A DNA stretch of 64,000 nt from Takifugu bimaculatus (Eukaryota; Chordata; Actinopteri; Tetraodontiformes; Tetraodontidae): contig CP034977.1 in NCBI GenBank assembly GCA_004026145.2, positions 1,459,043-1,523,042 on the forward strand, in the 5' to 3' direction. The notes beneath the pieces are model-generated. The model ran no database searches. It saw nothing but the letters and a program-made list of their open reading frames with translations, and had not been told where the DNA came from. The first letter of the stretch is position 1. Each line of letters starts with the position of its first letter. A program made the translations under genes and the position numbers. Shown piece by piece: positions 10,640 through 23,240 of the stretch.

Positions 10640-13600
10640 TTGGTTAATGTGCTGCCACTGCCCAGCAGGGTGAGCAGGCCTGACGCTCCACCTTCCCAAA
10701 ACTCAGCCTGTGCGACTTTGCTTGGCTGATGAACTGTGACTGGACACAACTCCAAGGTTGTTTGTGTCGCTTCCACCCCTACAAGGCCCAGCCGGTGCAA
10801 AGCGAAAAAAAAGAAAGAAGTGTGAAACATTGTTGAACTCGGATGATGGCTCTCAACCTTCATATCAGCAGGCCCGGCTGCACTCCTGGTGCACGCTCGG
10901 GCGGGCACCTGAAGGATCTCCACTGTCAGCAGGTAAAAGATTCAGCCTGCACACCCAGCTGCTTCCGTTTCAGTACAAAAAGAAATCTGATTTCTCTTTC
11001 TCAATTTATTATGAGCCCGTGTGTGCGCGGAGAAATCTTACAGCCAGTCGATTCAAACAAAGTTTACAAAGATCCAGGGGACTTTAAGCACCTCACAGCT
11101 CAGTGTGGGTTTCTAACGGAGCGGTCTAACAAAGGCTGTGTTGGGAAGGTTGATATTTTGTGCGTCGTGCGTGTGCAGGAGTCACCCTCTTCAGACGCAG
11201 AAGTGCTCACGCAGCAGGGGTCAAAGAGGTGCTGCTCCAACAGCAGTCAACTGAATATTTCAGAGGAGGCTTGAAAAGTCACACGGAGAAAGCTGCATGA
11301 GCCTCTGCATGCTTATTATGCAGAGAACAGTTCTCTATTAGCTCCCTGACGATGAATCATAGCTCACGTTACGGAATGAAAAAAAATAAAAATGAGTGAA
11401 TTATAATTCTAGGTGAGGAGATTTTTTTTAAAGCTGTACATGTTGAAAAGTTCAGACCGTTCGGGCCACGCTGCAACAGGGAAATTTTCCTGTGATCAAG
11501 TTGGAGGTTTCCATGGAAACGGCGGACTCATACATTTGCCTTCTGGACACAGTTGATGTAAAATGTGACACAATAATATCGTAAAATAATAATCGCAACA
11601 CAATTTCATTTTAAGGATAATTATTCTTCCTCCCACGGTGATGCTTCCCAAACATCCTGACAGGTCTCTACTGGCATCGGCTGAACAAGGGTCGGACTTC
11701 TTCAAAGGTTTTTTTTATTTATTTTTTTTTCACTTTGTTTGCAGCTAATTTAGCCGACTCAGCATGTGTGGCTGTCAGGGGGATTACCAGTCTAGATGAG
11801 CTCTGTTTGTTGGTTTCACTACATAAACCAATTATAAAATGAGGCTCCATGGGAGAATTAAAAGTTTGATTAGCCTGAGGGTGGATGGCAGCATAATTGG
11901 ATTGGATAAGAGAGGGATGGTTGCAGTGTACCAAAGAAAGAGAGAGACTTTGTGTGGTAACTCTAGAGCCTCATAATAGTGAAGTTGTAAAATAACTGCC
12001 TGAACTGTTTTGTTATCAGCAAAAATATCATTTTCCACAAAAACAGTTGATTGAAGATGCGTTGAATGAAGCAAAATAAATATGTCTTGGCTTCTTTGTG
12101 CAACCACAGCAGCCTGCAATGGCATTCTAACAATCACGGCCACTGGAGACACACTAAAGACAAGCATGTCTGCACAGATTTGATCATAAAAAAATAGCTT
12201 AGCTTAGCTGAGTGGGTATCTCTGGGCGTGACAGTTTTGAAACTTATGAATTACGTAAGATTCTTGTGTTTGCTGGTCACCTTGTATCTCTGGGAAGAGT
12301 TTAACACAGACACAGCCGACCAGGCTGGCATTTCTAGTTCAACCACACTGGCAGTTAAAGTAATAAGACAAGTTTCTGCCGAACCTGCTCCCACAGGCTT
12401 TGACTTCTGCCCGTGTTTCTTTCCTTTATCAGAGAAGAATGTGAGGAACTGATTATCATTTCTATTCTTCCCTGGGAAACTGCAGTTTGCCTTTGACGAT
12501 CCAACGGCGCCGTCCTTGAACCAGCCGGCTAAACTAACAGTCATTCACCCAGATTGAGGAGAACAGTTTTGTAGATATTGTGAATATTTCTGGTCGTACA
12601 CAAGTCGTTAAGATCCACTCACACGCCGACATAAGAGGGGAAATGAGCTTTGTTTCTGTTTTATGTGCACTGCTCAGCATCTGAGCTTGACCTGCTGATG
12701 AATGAAACCTCAAAGTTGAGCACCGCTGCCCGTGTGAGCACGCGTGTCCTCTCCTTGAGACAATACTGTCCTTGACTGACATTGCTGAGGCCATTAGCCT
12801 CCGACTTATTTACTTTTCTGTCCAGGGAGAGGCTGAGAAGAGTATGGCTCTCTGATATCTGAGGGTAAAAGGAATCTGCTACTATCACAGACATGGATGC
12901 GAAGTTTAAAAGCAGACAAAAATAGGCCGACGGCAAAACTGTTGACGCACTGCCATCTTGAATGAACGCTCATGTGTTTGTACGGCTTATCTTTGCTGTG
13001 AATGAGCACTAGAAACACATACCTGACGCAGGGATCCACACTGCTTTAGAACTATTCACCATTCTTTTTTCTTAACTACTGTGGTTACAAAGACACTGAT
13101 GACGGTTCAACGCGCACATGTAATGATTTCCAATGTGTTCAAATATCGTGGAAAGACACCACAGACCAGGCTGGGTTGTGACTGTCGGGTGGAACAAAGT
13201 GGAGCCATCACACTCCCTATAGGTTCAACCCACTGCCTGCTGCCTTAATACAACGCCAAACCCCAGTGGCTGATGGGGGAAAATAGCTCTGGAGTGAACT
13301 AGCTGCACACTAAGTGCAGCTTTCCCCAGGTAGTTCCTTAAAAGCACCACAAACCGCGTTCCACGCATCGCAACACCTATAAGGTCAACCAAGGGTGAAT
13401 ATTTCATGAAGAGGATGCAGGAGAGACTCGCCAGCCGTGTTTTATGAATCTGAAAGTGACGGCAGGCCTTTGTGGCACATTTAGAGAGAGGGGGAAATGG
13501 GGGAAATTAAAGGAGAGACAAGAAAGAAAGGCAGCAGGAGGTGAGACGTGGAGGACAGTGCAGGGAAGCAGCCGTGGTGCCAGACCAAACGGGATTGCAA

Positions 13601-13793
13601 CGGGGAGAGGCTCGTGTTTCCCCTGCGCAGCGATGGGGGCGAAGCAGCGATGGGTGCATCAAATTTTCATACGAGCATCAGTGCACAGCTTAGGAGCACA
13701 TTACCGAACCAAAGCAGCAGAAAATATCCTTGAGGAACCGTTGAATAAAAATACGGGATATTTATAGAGCGGGAGGGGAGCACGGCAGACCGA
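10640..13793. other. Non-coding DNA, inferred intron 1
   Basis: ORFs of 97-143 residues occur on both strands (for example 10843-11274 plus, 11832-12167 minus) without domains or paired splice sites, so none is called. A short run TAGCTTAGCTTAGCT is present near 12198-12212. No repeat family was recognised. Confidence 0.45.
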
Positions 13794-13812
13794 TTTAATT
13801 AAGCTAATTAAA
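13794..13812. promoter_or_regulatory. Inverted pair of homeodomain sites
   Basis: TTTAATTAAGCTAATTAAA has perfect 8-bp inverted arms, TTTAATTA and TAATTAAA, around AGC. Each arm holds the homeodomain core TAATTA, a layout suited to homeodomain dimers. Function is inferred from the motif. Confidence 0.35.
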
Positions 13813-15990
13813 AGAATTGTCCATCAAGTAAACTGAAAAATGAAAATTGCGAATACTGTATAAGTGCACAACTGCGGATTTTAGGTTCTACAAAATGTCT
13901 AAACGTTGTTATTTCTTTTCTGGGCTCATGTTTGCGGAGTAAATGCGGCTCCACCTCTACCGAGATCATTTCTCTTATGCACACACTTCTGGGCTGGGAG
14001 TGCTGTTGGTTGTAAACACAGCCTGTGTGTACAGTACACGTGTGGTCCTTAGCTGGTCTGAGGAAAAGACAAATCGGTTTGGTGAAGCTGCATCTCCAAA
14101 CAGCAAAATACAGGTTAGTGCAGGTCTGCTCAGGGCCAGTGGAGACAGAATCACAGCCACAGGAGAGCGCCAAGAGGTCCGACATCGCCCGGTGCACCAC
14201 GAGACATTAATTAGAGACACAGCACCCAAAAAAAGGGGACGGTCCTCATGGCAAGCGTTGAAGAACCTAGAATCTTCAATAAGTTAGGAAGAATTTAGTC
14301 TGCTGATGACTCCTTTTCTAGAATAATGAATGGTGCCAACCAACTGGCTGAAGATCAAAGTGACAGCAGCTATCTTCTGTGAGCGGGGGAGTCTTCATGG
14401 GAACGCTGTTTCAACGCACACAGGGAAGAGAAGGGATTTAAGGGATGAGAGGGAAGCCTCGGGAATGAGAGGCAGCTCTGCGTTCTGCCCGGCGACAGTG
14501 TCGGAAACAGTCGGCAGATGTGCAGCGGAAGAAACCGTCCCCGCGCGAACGAAAGCGCGAGTAGACGAACCTTCGGGATTTAAATACTCACCGTCAAACC
14601 AGTGTGTTAAACTGGAGGCCGGCTGCTACATGTGCCCGATAAAAGGTGTGAACACGCTTGGTTTGGTCTGAAGACGATGCAGCTCGGTCCACAGAGAGCT
14701 TCCTGTTCAGTCCAACAAAGCTCAACCGCAACCAAAACACCCACTTTTTTCACAGCTCAAGAGCCTGCAAAACTGTGTGTGGATGGAATTAAGTATTTAG
14801 AACTTAATATAAATATCTAATTATCCTTTATATATTAGGGATAATGGACTGCATTCCCGTTGCCTTTGGCTCTACTACAAATGTTCCCACTAAACTGAGC
14901 AAATTCATTTCTGATTGTCTCACCCTCATTCTAAAGCACATTTAAGTGCCTTAATGAGGTTTTGAGGAGGAGGGGGAGGGTCTGATGAGTGTTTTGTGAT
15001 TTGAAAGTACAAAATATATTGTTTTCTATCATTCCTACAGGGGGAACCGGAGCGCGCCAAGAGGAGGAGCGCTGCACAATGTGTTACTGACAGATTACAA
15101 CTGTAATGAAATAAGTCCTCGTGTTCACTGATGCAGCAGTTAGCGCTGGGAAACATGGTCCACCTGGTATCAGGAGCAGCAGCCCTGCACGCATGACAGC
15201 CGCGTATCGCTGCTCCTCCGTGATCAAATAAATAGTGACCTTATTTAGCAGTGGCAGGATCCACTCGCGCAAACTGAACCATGCTAATCCCTAGCCTTAG
15301 CACTGTCTAAATAACACACTCAATACGCTCCTCGCAAACACAATATCCGCATGGAGATACACACTGTGCAAACAGACGCACAAAGCACCTGAGGGGGAGT
15401 TCAACGGCTTTTCCAGATTACGGCTCCCATACAGAGACCGGTTCAACGGCCCAGGCCACAGCTGATGTCACACACACCGCTTTTCTTTGGTTTGGTGCAG
15501 ACGTGTGGGTGACTTAGGGTGTGGCCAGCTCCACCGCAGCTTACTCTCTGGCCAGAGTCACATATAATTTCTACACATTGCCGTGACCACGACATGGCCA
15601 ATATGAGATGGTTGCAACCCCAGGCAGCCCTGCTCCGAGGCAAACACGCCACCATCGGCCCGCCGTGTGCAAATCATTTCTCAAGGTTCTACGGGCCGTC
15701 TTCTGCACCGAACAATAAATAACAGTGTGTCATATAAGCAGCCAAAACACACAAATTCTCCAACATTTGCACCAAGGACGCGTTTTCTCCGGAGGAAAGC
15801 CGACACCCATGATAGGGGGAGGGGGGGAGCATTATTGTCATCCTCACTAACACATCTGTTTGTGTCTCTCTATTCCCACCAAATGGCTCCTTGCGACACG
15901 TTTGCTTGACCTCCCGTTCTCCCTCTAATTCTGCGACGTGCCGGCGAGCAAATGTTGAGGCCTGTGTAAATTGTACAGGTTCGGGAATAT
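13813..15990. other. Non-coding DNA, inferred intron 1
   Basis: No supported gene. The minus ORF 13808-14200 and plus ORFs nearby overlap each other and show no domain. A purine-rich G run (GATAGGGGGAGGGGGGGAGC) lies at 15810-15829. Confidence 0.4.
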
Positions 15991-17300
15991 CAGGGATGAT
16001 TCATGTCGGGAACGGTCACGCGGCGGCTGAACAAGAGCCTGATTCAGTGGGCTGAACCCCTGGCATTATGAGTAATTGTTCCGGCTGAGAGACGGTTGAT
16101 TCTGCGGCGTAGTTGCAGGCAGGGGCTTGTCTTTCTCATCACAGCTCGAACCTGAACTTCCACGGGGGAGGGGGGGTGCAGAGCTGTCAACAGATAAGTG
16201 CATACTGTCATTATTTATTTAAAAGCTCCAGTGACACTTTGGCAGCGGCAGCATTCATGAGGGAGGAAGGGGGAAAAGGAAAATGCCATGAGGTTGCTGT
16301 TGAACTCCCAACAATAACTCTGCACAAACTAGAATAAAAATGTCATAATTTAACAAATCCAAATGATGGCTGCTGATGAGTACGGTTCATATTTGTAATA
16401 GATTCAATACACCTACGGGATCCGCTGAATATTATTTTGCAGCATCCAGCTACTTTAAACAGGCAATACATTTGGGATTGAGATTAGTTTGTTAAATCAA
16501 ATTTAATAATTGATGGACTGTTCCAAAAAAAGGTCTTTTTTTTTAATTTATTTCCTTGTAGCCGCTATAAACTATGAAACAGAACAAATTGACTTCCCAA
16601 AAGCCTCAGTGGGATGTCTCGTTAATGCTACAGCAAATAAACAAGCCAAATTACTTACACGTGAGAATTTCTTTATGAGGTTTACTACATCCGAAAATCT
16701 ACCCCTACTTGTTAAGACCCCCCCAAAGCAGGAGCGGCAGGAGGAAAAGGCCGTGTATCTGGAGCATTCCGTGTCTGATGTTTTCAAACTGTGACATTTA
16801 AAGCGTCCCCAATAATTCCCATGGTTCTCTTCTCCCTGGGTGTTTTTTTTTCTTTTTTGCTCAAGTTGTTTTGTGTCAACACAAAAGGGTTTTCTGCTGT
16901 CACCAATCAGGTTTGGCAGAGTCGCGCTGAAGAATCGGCGGCGTATCTGCCGTCAACACAAATTAGAGTTTAATTACTACAGCGATGCCCATTCACCATT
17001 GTTTCCTCTCCTGAGCGCTCCCTTGTGCCTCGCCATCTGCGTTACTTCAAAAATATTTAGATTGTTGTGCTGAGCAGCCTCATGTTCCCATAATGCTCCT
17101 CTTTAATAAGCCCCCTGCTGTGCGCGGCCCTTCTCCTCCCAAGGATCTGCTAGTTTACTGTTTCATGCATGTACAGTTACTCTTCCTCTAGGCAAATGTC
17201 CTCTTTTTTAACTTACTGTGGCCCCAATAATCTCATCATAATGCTTTGCCAACACTTCTGTGTTCCATTACCGTCTGGCATTCTTCCACTAATTGCCCCA
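15991..17300. other. Candidate cluster of conserved non-coding elements
   Basis: Several stretches here keep CpGs in an AT-rich setting without repeats: about 15990-16120 (GGCATTATGAGTAATTG), 16360-16520 (TGTTAAATCAAATTTAATAA) and 16890-17130 (CACAAATTAGAGTTTAATTA, CCATTGTTTCC, AAATATTTAGATTGTTG). The look is that of vertebrate developmental enhancers. ORFs crossing it are short and unconvincing. Inference only. Confidence 0.35.
17110..17125 (-). promoter_or_regulatory. CTCF-like site
   Basis: The plus strand reads GCCCCCTGCTGTGCGC. It matches ten of eleven bases of the CTCF core pattern CCMYCTNSTGG, read from 17111, and is followed by CG-rich flank. Orientation is given for the usual CCASNAGRKGG reading on the minus strand. 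Confidence 0.35.
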
Positions 17301-20300
17301 AACTAGGTCTACAACCTCTTTTACACCCAATCAGCGGGGGGGCAGAAGGGTTCCTTCTCTTGATTATAAGCCAGGGGAGCAGGAAACAGCGACGGTGCGA
17401 ACTCGCCGAGAGGCTCAGGTGGCTGGAAGAGGGCTGGAGGCCTCCCCTCCCTCGCTGGGTAACTGCATTTGTCGTCAACACTGTGAGGAAGGGGGGCGGA
17501 GGAGGTGGATCGGAGGGTCGGATGGTGACAAAGCCAATTATTTTCACCTATGAGCTGCTCCTTGCCAGCAGACATGTAATCTTAAACGGTCTCAGTGATC
17601 CTCAGGCAGGCGTTGAGCCCTGGGAGAATATGGTTTCACAGATGAGGCTGTCGCGGCGTGCGTTTGGGAGTGGCCCTGTTACTTGCATCCCACCTGCCCC
17701 CTCATTAAAGCCCCCTCATGTAAAGATTCTTGTTCCTAATACCGTAGGTAGAAAAAAGGTAGTGTTAGGAAATTAGGTTAATTAAAAAAAACCAAAAAAA
17801 CAGTGGTTTTCTGGTAACTCTGATGCCTTAAATGATGCTTTTTTGTGTAGTAGAAAAGGCTGGAGGGAGGAAGGCTGTAGGCTGCAAAATTAAACAAATG
17901 CCAAAGAAGGTAACTGAATAATGACAGAATCATTTGCTGAGCAAAAGCTAATGTGAGCGATGATCTACCAACATGAGTGTTTCAAAAAAATGAAACAGGT
18001 ACCGGTAGTTTAATCAGCAGAGTTGAAATAGCCCGTTGTGTTCAACTATGACCTTTACCCCCTCTAAATTGTCCTGGTAGTTGTTGTTTTTCTTTTTTTG
18101 AATCCTTTTTTCAGAAAGAAATTGCCCAATTTCACATCAACAAAGACCTTTTGCCATGTCACACTGTTATTTTACACCCATCACAACAATGGCTGCACAG
18201 GGTCTGAGGACGGACCGCTGCACCACTGTTTAAAGGCAAAGAGAAAAGCAGGACAAAAAGTAAAGCCGTAAAGTCATTGAATTAGAAAACGAAGACACAA
18301 TTTCCCACCCAGCCGGTCTGGTGTGAGGTAACAAAGATTTTATGTTTCAATGAAACTGAATTTATTTAGGGGGGAAATTTCACTCTTGAAAACAAAAAGT
18401 CCCTCTTGAGGTGTTCCAAGAACAGGTGGGTGGCACCATTAATGGAATGTTCCCGGTTGTGATGGAGATGGAGGTGTGGCGGTGCAGGATCGTGCATTTT
18501 TGAATATATATAGAGCATTTTACAGTGACACATGAGAACTCCAGTGAAACTGAGAGGTTTACAGGAAACTAAGCCTGTTAGATTACTGGAGAACAAACAT
18601 CCCAAACCAGCATCGACACACCTGAGCAAGTAAGGCAACTCTGCGAAAGGCAGGGCTGTGTCATCTGAATAAAGTGTGTGTATCGATGTCATAATGACAG
18701 CTGGCCTGCAGACATGGCAAGTTTCATGTTCTGCACATTAACAAAGAGTCTCAAGTTGTCATTTTGCTCCGAGGAATCTGAGAAAACGGATCCAAGGTGA
18801 AGCAGAATGTCACAAATGTTTCTGCCGCTTTTTCTCAAGAGGCTTCCTTATTTCAAGAAAGGGAAGAAGTTGGAATGAGACTTTTCAATGACGCAACCCA
18901 GTTTAAGGGTTAAAATCCCTGTAAACGCAGCCAGAATGACACTTCACAGAAACCTTTTCCAATTTAAACACACAACAGAAAGCTCCAATTAATAAAATGT
19001 CAAGTAACAAAAGGCAAAGTAACCTCCTGGCTGGAATTGAATTTTAATCAGATTCGTCCTTCACATCACTTCAAAACGACAAACGCTTCTCATCAAGGAA
19101 AATACAAACATTAAAAGAGGTGTGGAGAGGTGCTGTAATCAGGCCTGGGGTTGGGCCTGTAAGTCAAGTCAAGCCTCTCCTCTATAGAAAAGTGCCCTGT
19201 CAGGACCTGGTGGCGGGTCCCCTCTTTGTGTCACTGTCATTTAGCATCTGCGCTGGCACGTCAAACTGAACGCCACCCTCTGCCTGGCTGCATGAGGTGG
19301 GACGCCCCATAATGGCCTCAGGATGATCGATGTTGTTCTACTACGGCCACTGTTTGTCAGGACCACAGCTCTGTCCCTGACATCTGGTGATACACACGGT
19401 TTATCTGAGAAGAAGCTATCAAGGGATGCAGGAGAGAACCAGGCAAACACAGCCAACAGCAGCGACTGTGAGGATACAGTGGCTTCATTTGTATAAATTC
19501 TGGCCCTGCTGTTCAGTAGCAATAGTTCAGAAGCCAAAAAAGCAATTCAGCCGAAGGCCTTGCTTTTCTAAATGTCACATCACTTCTGGGGGAACATTCA
19601 GCAGCGTGTAAAAATGGGGGTGGAAACAGAAAAATAACCAAGGGGTTAGCATTAGCACTGTGACTGTGCAGGCAAATGAAAGGCCAGTGCCGAAACAGAT
19701 CAACAAAACCGCGACTAAATCCAGCCCAGCAGATGTCACAGAGCTGTACGAGTGTCTCGCCTGCAGATGGGCGCGCAGGAAACTCAACGAGGCCTCCGCG
19801 TCGACGCTTGATGAATTTTAGGGATGAACTTCGGTGTCCGGCCTGTGAGATCCTGCGACCAGCAGCTTCCTACGCGAGTCAAGGCCACCGGTGATGACAT
19901 TGGGGGCCGGCGTTGCTGCAGAACACAGAGCTGAGCGACGCAAACAGGCAGCTGTGTCGCAGGAGTTCCACCGGAAAAGCATCATTTGGCAATTTCTGCT
20001 ACAGACAATGAAGGAAAGGATGAGCACGTAGCTGTGAAAGACAAATCTCTCTATTGTTCTTGTGCTCATGGCCAAGACCTTGATGGTCCGTTGTCATATG
20101 ACCTGAATGTGCTACAAACCATTACAATGGAAGATCTGACTGGAATGGAGAGGTCCCACTGTGGTCGTGGATGTGTAAACTTACATCTAGAAGGATTGTT
20201 CCTGGTTAAGAGGCTCAAAATAATAACGTTATGGCGATAAAATGAAAATGATCTGAATAGAGAAAGAGGAAACGACCAAGCAATGATCCAGGTTTGTGAG

Positions 20301-22340
20301 AGAGGTGTTCCGCTCGGCAACACCGCTGTTCAGCTGCCGTCCACCTGCTCGGAACAACAGTCTGAAAAACAAGAACTAAACACCGCAGGGATATTTGTGC
20401 CCTCTCACTTCCTGTCCTCTCTGCTCGACAAAGAGGCTGCAGCGCGACCCTTCAGGTCCGGGATTTACATTTTTCCTCTACATGTTTTCAGCCTCGCGTT
20501 GTGCTTGGTGGGAAGGCGGAGGTCAGAGGGCATCGACGCACGGAAGCCAAGTGTGTTTTGAGTGTGTCACACCTGGCAACAGAGCGACAGACCTCTAGAT
20601 GAGTGTTATTAACCCCCCCGGCCTCCCAGCTTTGTTTTCTTCAGGCTGCATCTGCTTCAGTGGAGCAGCAGAGGCTGCAGGAGTTAATGTAGCGGTGAAG
20701 AAAGCGGACAGCTGCAGGCTTTGAAGGTCCAGGAGGGGGTCCGTGAGAATTTCACAAGTCTTGAAAGGGGAAGACAAGATGGATCTGCATATTTTTGCCT
20801 ACAGTGTCTCAGAAAAAACAGGAAAATACCTGTGCCAACTTGTCACGACGGCTAAAGCACGCAGATAGGACATTAACCTGCCTGTGTATGTGTGTACTTT
20901 CATCCAATTACACATAAGTGAGGGTGTTGTAACTGTTTGTGACTGCACAATGTGTTTTTTCATACAAGCGAGCCATTATATTCTTCAAATGCTTCCGTGC
21001 CTCACTGACTTTAGTGAGGTTAGCATATTTGTACCAGGAAAACCAATTTATTAGCCATTACAGCTCTGAATTATGTGGAGGGAAGCAGCACAGAGATGCT
21101 GCAGAGAGCACTTACTCGTGCACACAATGAGGTCAGCACGTGACCCCCCTGCGGTGCTGGGCACAGTCTGCAGAGCTCTGGGCGAAACAGCGCTAAGGAC
21201 CATCTGACTGGACTCCTCAACATGATGCCACCCTGACACATCGCGTTAGAAACACAGACCACTGTGGGTGCACTCCCGTTACTAAAAATATTCACACACA
21301 CGCACGCACGCACCGGGGGGCTGAGTCGTATGGCATGTAGCACTTTGTGTTGTGCGTGTGAGTTGAATTTGCGCACGAGCCTGAACACACTTCATCGCGA
21401 TGCATGAGCCGCGGCGAAGCTGTCTGAGCTCATTCAGTCATGTCAGACATATTCATTTCCTCCGACACTTAAAACACATACTAGAAAGGGGCGGAGCAAA
21501 AGCCTTTGCAATAATAAATCACAGTAGAAATCCCCAGCAGAGAGGTTAGCCATTTGAAAGTGGATCTTTTGTAATCATCTTGGTGGGAGATTTTTTTTCC
21601 CCCTCCTATCTGCTCAGGTATGAGCTCTGAAGTGTTGTTGCTACGCCAACAGCCCCCCGATATCCTCTGATAAATATCCACCATGAATCTAGGGATCAAG
21701 TGGAGAATACTAATGGACTCAGTGTAATTAATCTGCTGAATAAACTCTGAGAGGAAGTTGTCTGGATCGCCCTCGGCAGCACGAGGCCGATCGAGCCGGA
21801 TCGAGCAAGTGGACCCCCCCCCACCCTCCCAACTCTAACGACAACGTGAAAATAGCCGCATCACAATATGTCCATTAATTCCGCATGAAGCTTTTCATTT
21901 TCCATGGAAGCGTGTTTGGCTGGGGAAATACAGTGGGACTGGAAACCTGCTTTACAAAGACATGACTGCAGGATGCATTATTGAGTCACGCAACATGGGG
22001 GAGCAGGTTTAGACCCCTGCACCCATGAAGTCGTAATTGACGATTATGGGGATTCCAGCAAACTTGCATTATCGCCATGCACTAATTCCTGTAATCTTCT
22101 ACTTATTGAGGAAGTCCACGCATTCATCCACTGTATGAATATCAACAGTGGCTACATCTCAGGGAGTACGTGTGCAGCACAAAGAAGCTTTTCATGCCTG
22201 AAAGATCCAGCACACACGGCTCCGAGAAATATCTTTAATTCACAATATAATATCCCTTAATTGTAGTTTCCATTCTTTCCGCTCTTAAATGGCCTTTGAA
22301 AAACTTCAGAGAAGAAGTGTGTGTGGGAAGGTAAACCTGG
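17301..22340. other. Non-coding DNA, inferred intron 1
   Basis: The longest ORF of the window (17246-17776 plus, 176 codons) starts here, but it reads through a purine-rich GGAGGGGGGCGG tract into poly-Gly, has no domain, and has equally open frames on the other strand, so it is not called. A CACACACGCACGCACGCACC tract lies at 21294-21313. No transposon ends were seen. Confidence 0.4.
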
Positions 22341-23240
22341 AAGCGCGATAAGCCTCCCATTCATGGATCTTGTTTATCTTACGGGAAATTTTAAAAGCAT
22401 ATTATTCATCACTCGATGCATATTTGCAGAATATAGACCGTTAGATGTTTTCAGTTTTGGAGACGCTCTTTGTGCAAATGCTAAATAAACCAGACCTTTA
22501 CCCCGGGGATTAGACTGAATATGCATGACTGTCATTCCCCACTCAAAGAGAGCTTCAACACAATGGGCCTCCATTACTCCATCAAATGCAGACAGAATGG
22601 AAATGCATAACTGTGCCTGAAAAGCTGCTAATAATCACAAGAACACTCCCCCCGCCCTCATGAATGTTTGCTTTTTAATGCTGTGATGATTCCGAGTGAA
22701 GATTTCGAGCAAGAGCATCTTTGGGGGGAGGGGGGTTGGTGCTAACTTTTTGCATAATCGCCCAGAGGGTGAAGAGAAGAACCGCGAATTATCCCGTATT
22801 GACACTTGTGCTCAACAACGCGTGCTCGGAGATGCTGCAGCGCCGCGGCGTGCGCGGCGTGCGCTGCAGCCGACGCGTGATGGATCCTGCGAGCTCAAGG
22901 TGTGAAAGGCAGCTGTGGCTGTGAAAGCTCTCCTGACACTCATTCACCACTGATCAATTTCTCATCCTCCATTATGAAGCGCGCTCCCTCGCATCAGCAT
23001 CGGCCGGCATGAGTAAATCTATCGAGCGGCTCTCGGCACCCTCTTCTCCCGGAATTCATCAGGAGGGACCATGAATAGCTATTCTGCCCAGTTAATTATT
23101 TATCAGCCGCTTCCTTATTTACAGTATGTGTGGGCAGCAGCAGCACCCGTGGACAGGGATGCGGAGGAGAGTCTGATGACGGATAATGCTAAAATTAGTG
23201 ATAAATCTCCTCTAAGTCATGAGGTGGGAGGCGGGCAACG
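22341..23240. other. Candidate conserved non-coding elements
   Basis: Two parts stand out. About 22370-22560 contains ATTATTCATCACTCGATGCATATTTGC, CTTTGTGCAAATGC (a SOX/POU-like pairing, imperfect) and GAATATGCATGAC. About 22940-23220 contains CCAGTTAATTATTTATCAGC and GATAATGCTAAAATTAG. Between them lies a CpG-rich stretch (22800-22880). The frames are open but featureless. Enhancer identity is inference. Confidence 0.35.

Noticed and set aside
10582..11274. ORFs of 109-143 codons on both strands around the CTG tract
   Set aside because: The poly-Ala part is only the CTG repeat translated; the rest has no recognisable features.
13808..14200. 130-codon minus ORF, Cys-containing
   Set aside because: No domain and no signal peptide; frames in other registers are equally open.
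17246..17776. Longest ORF, 176 codons, plus strand
   Set aside because: It reads through a purine-rich GGAGGGGGGCGG tract giving poly-Gly, shows no domain, and the opposite strand is also open over the same bases.
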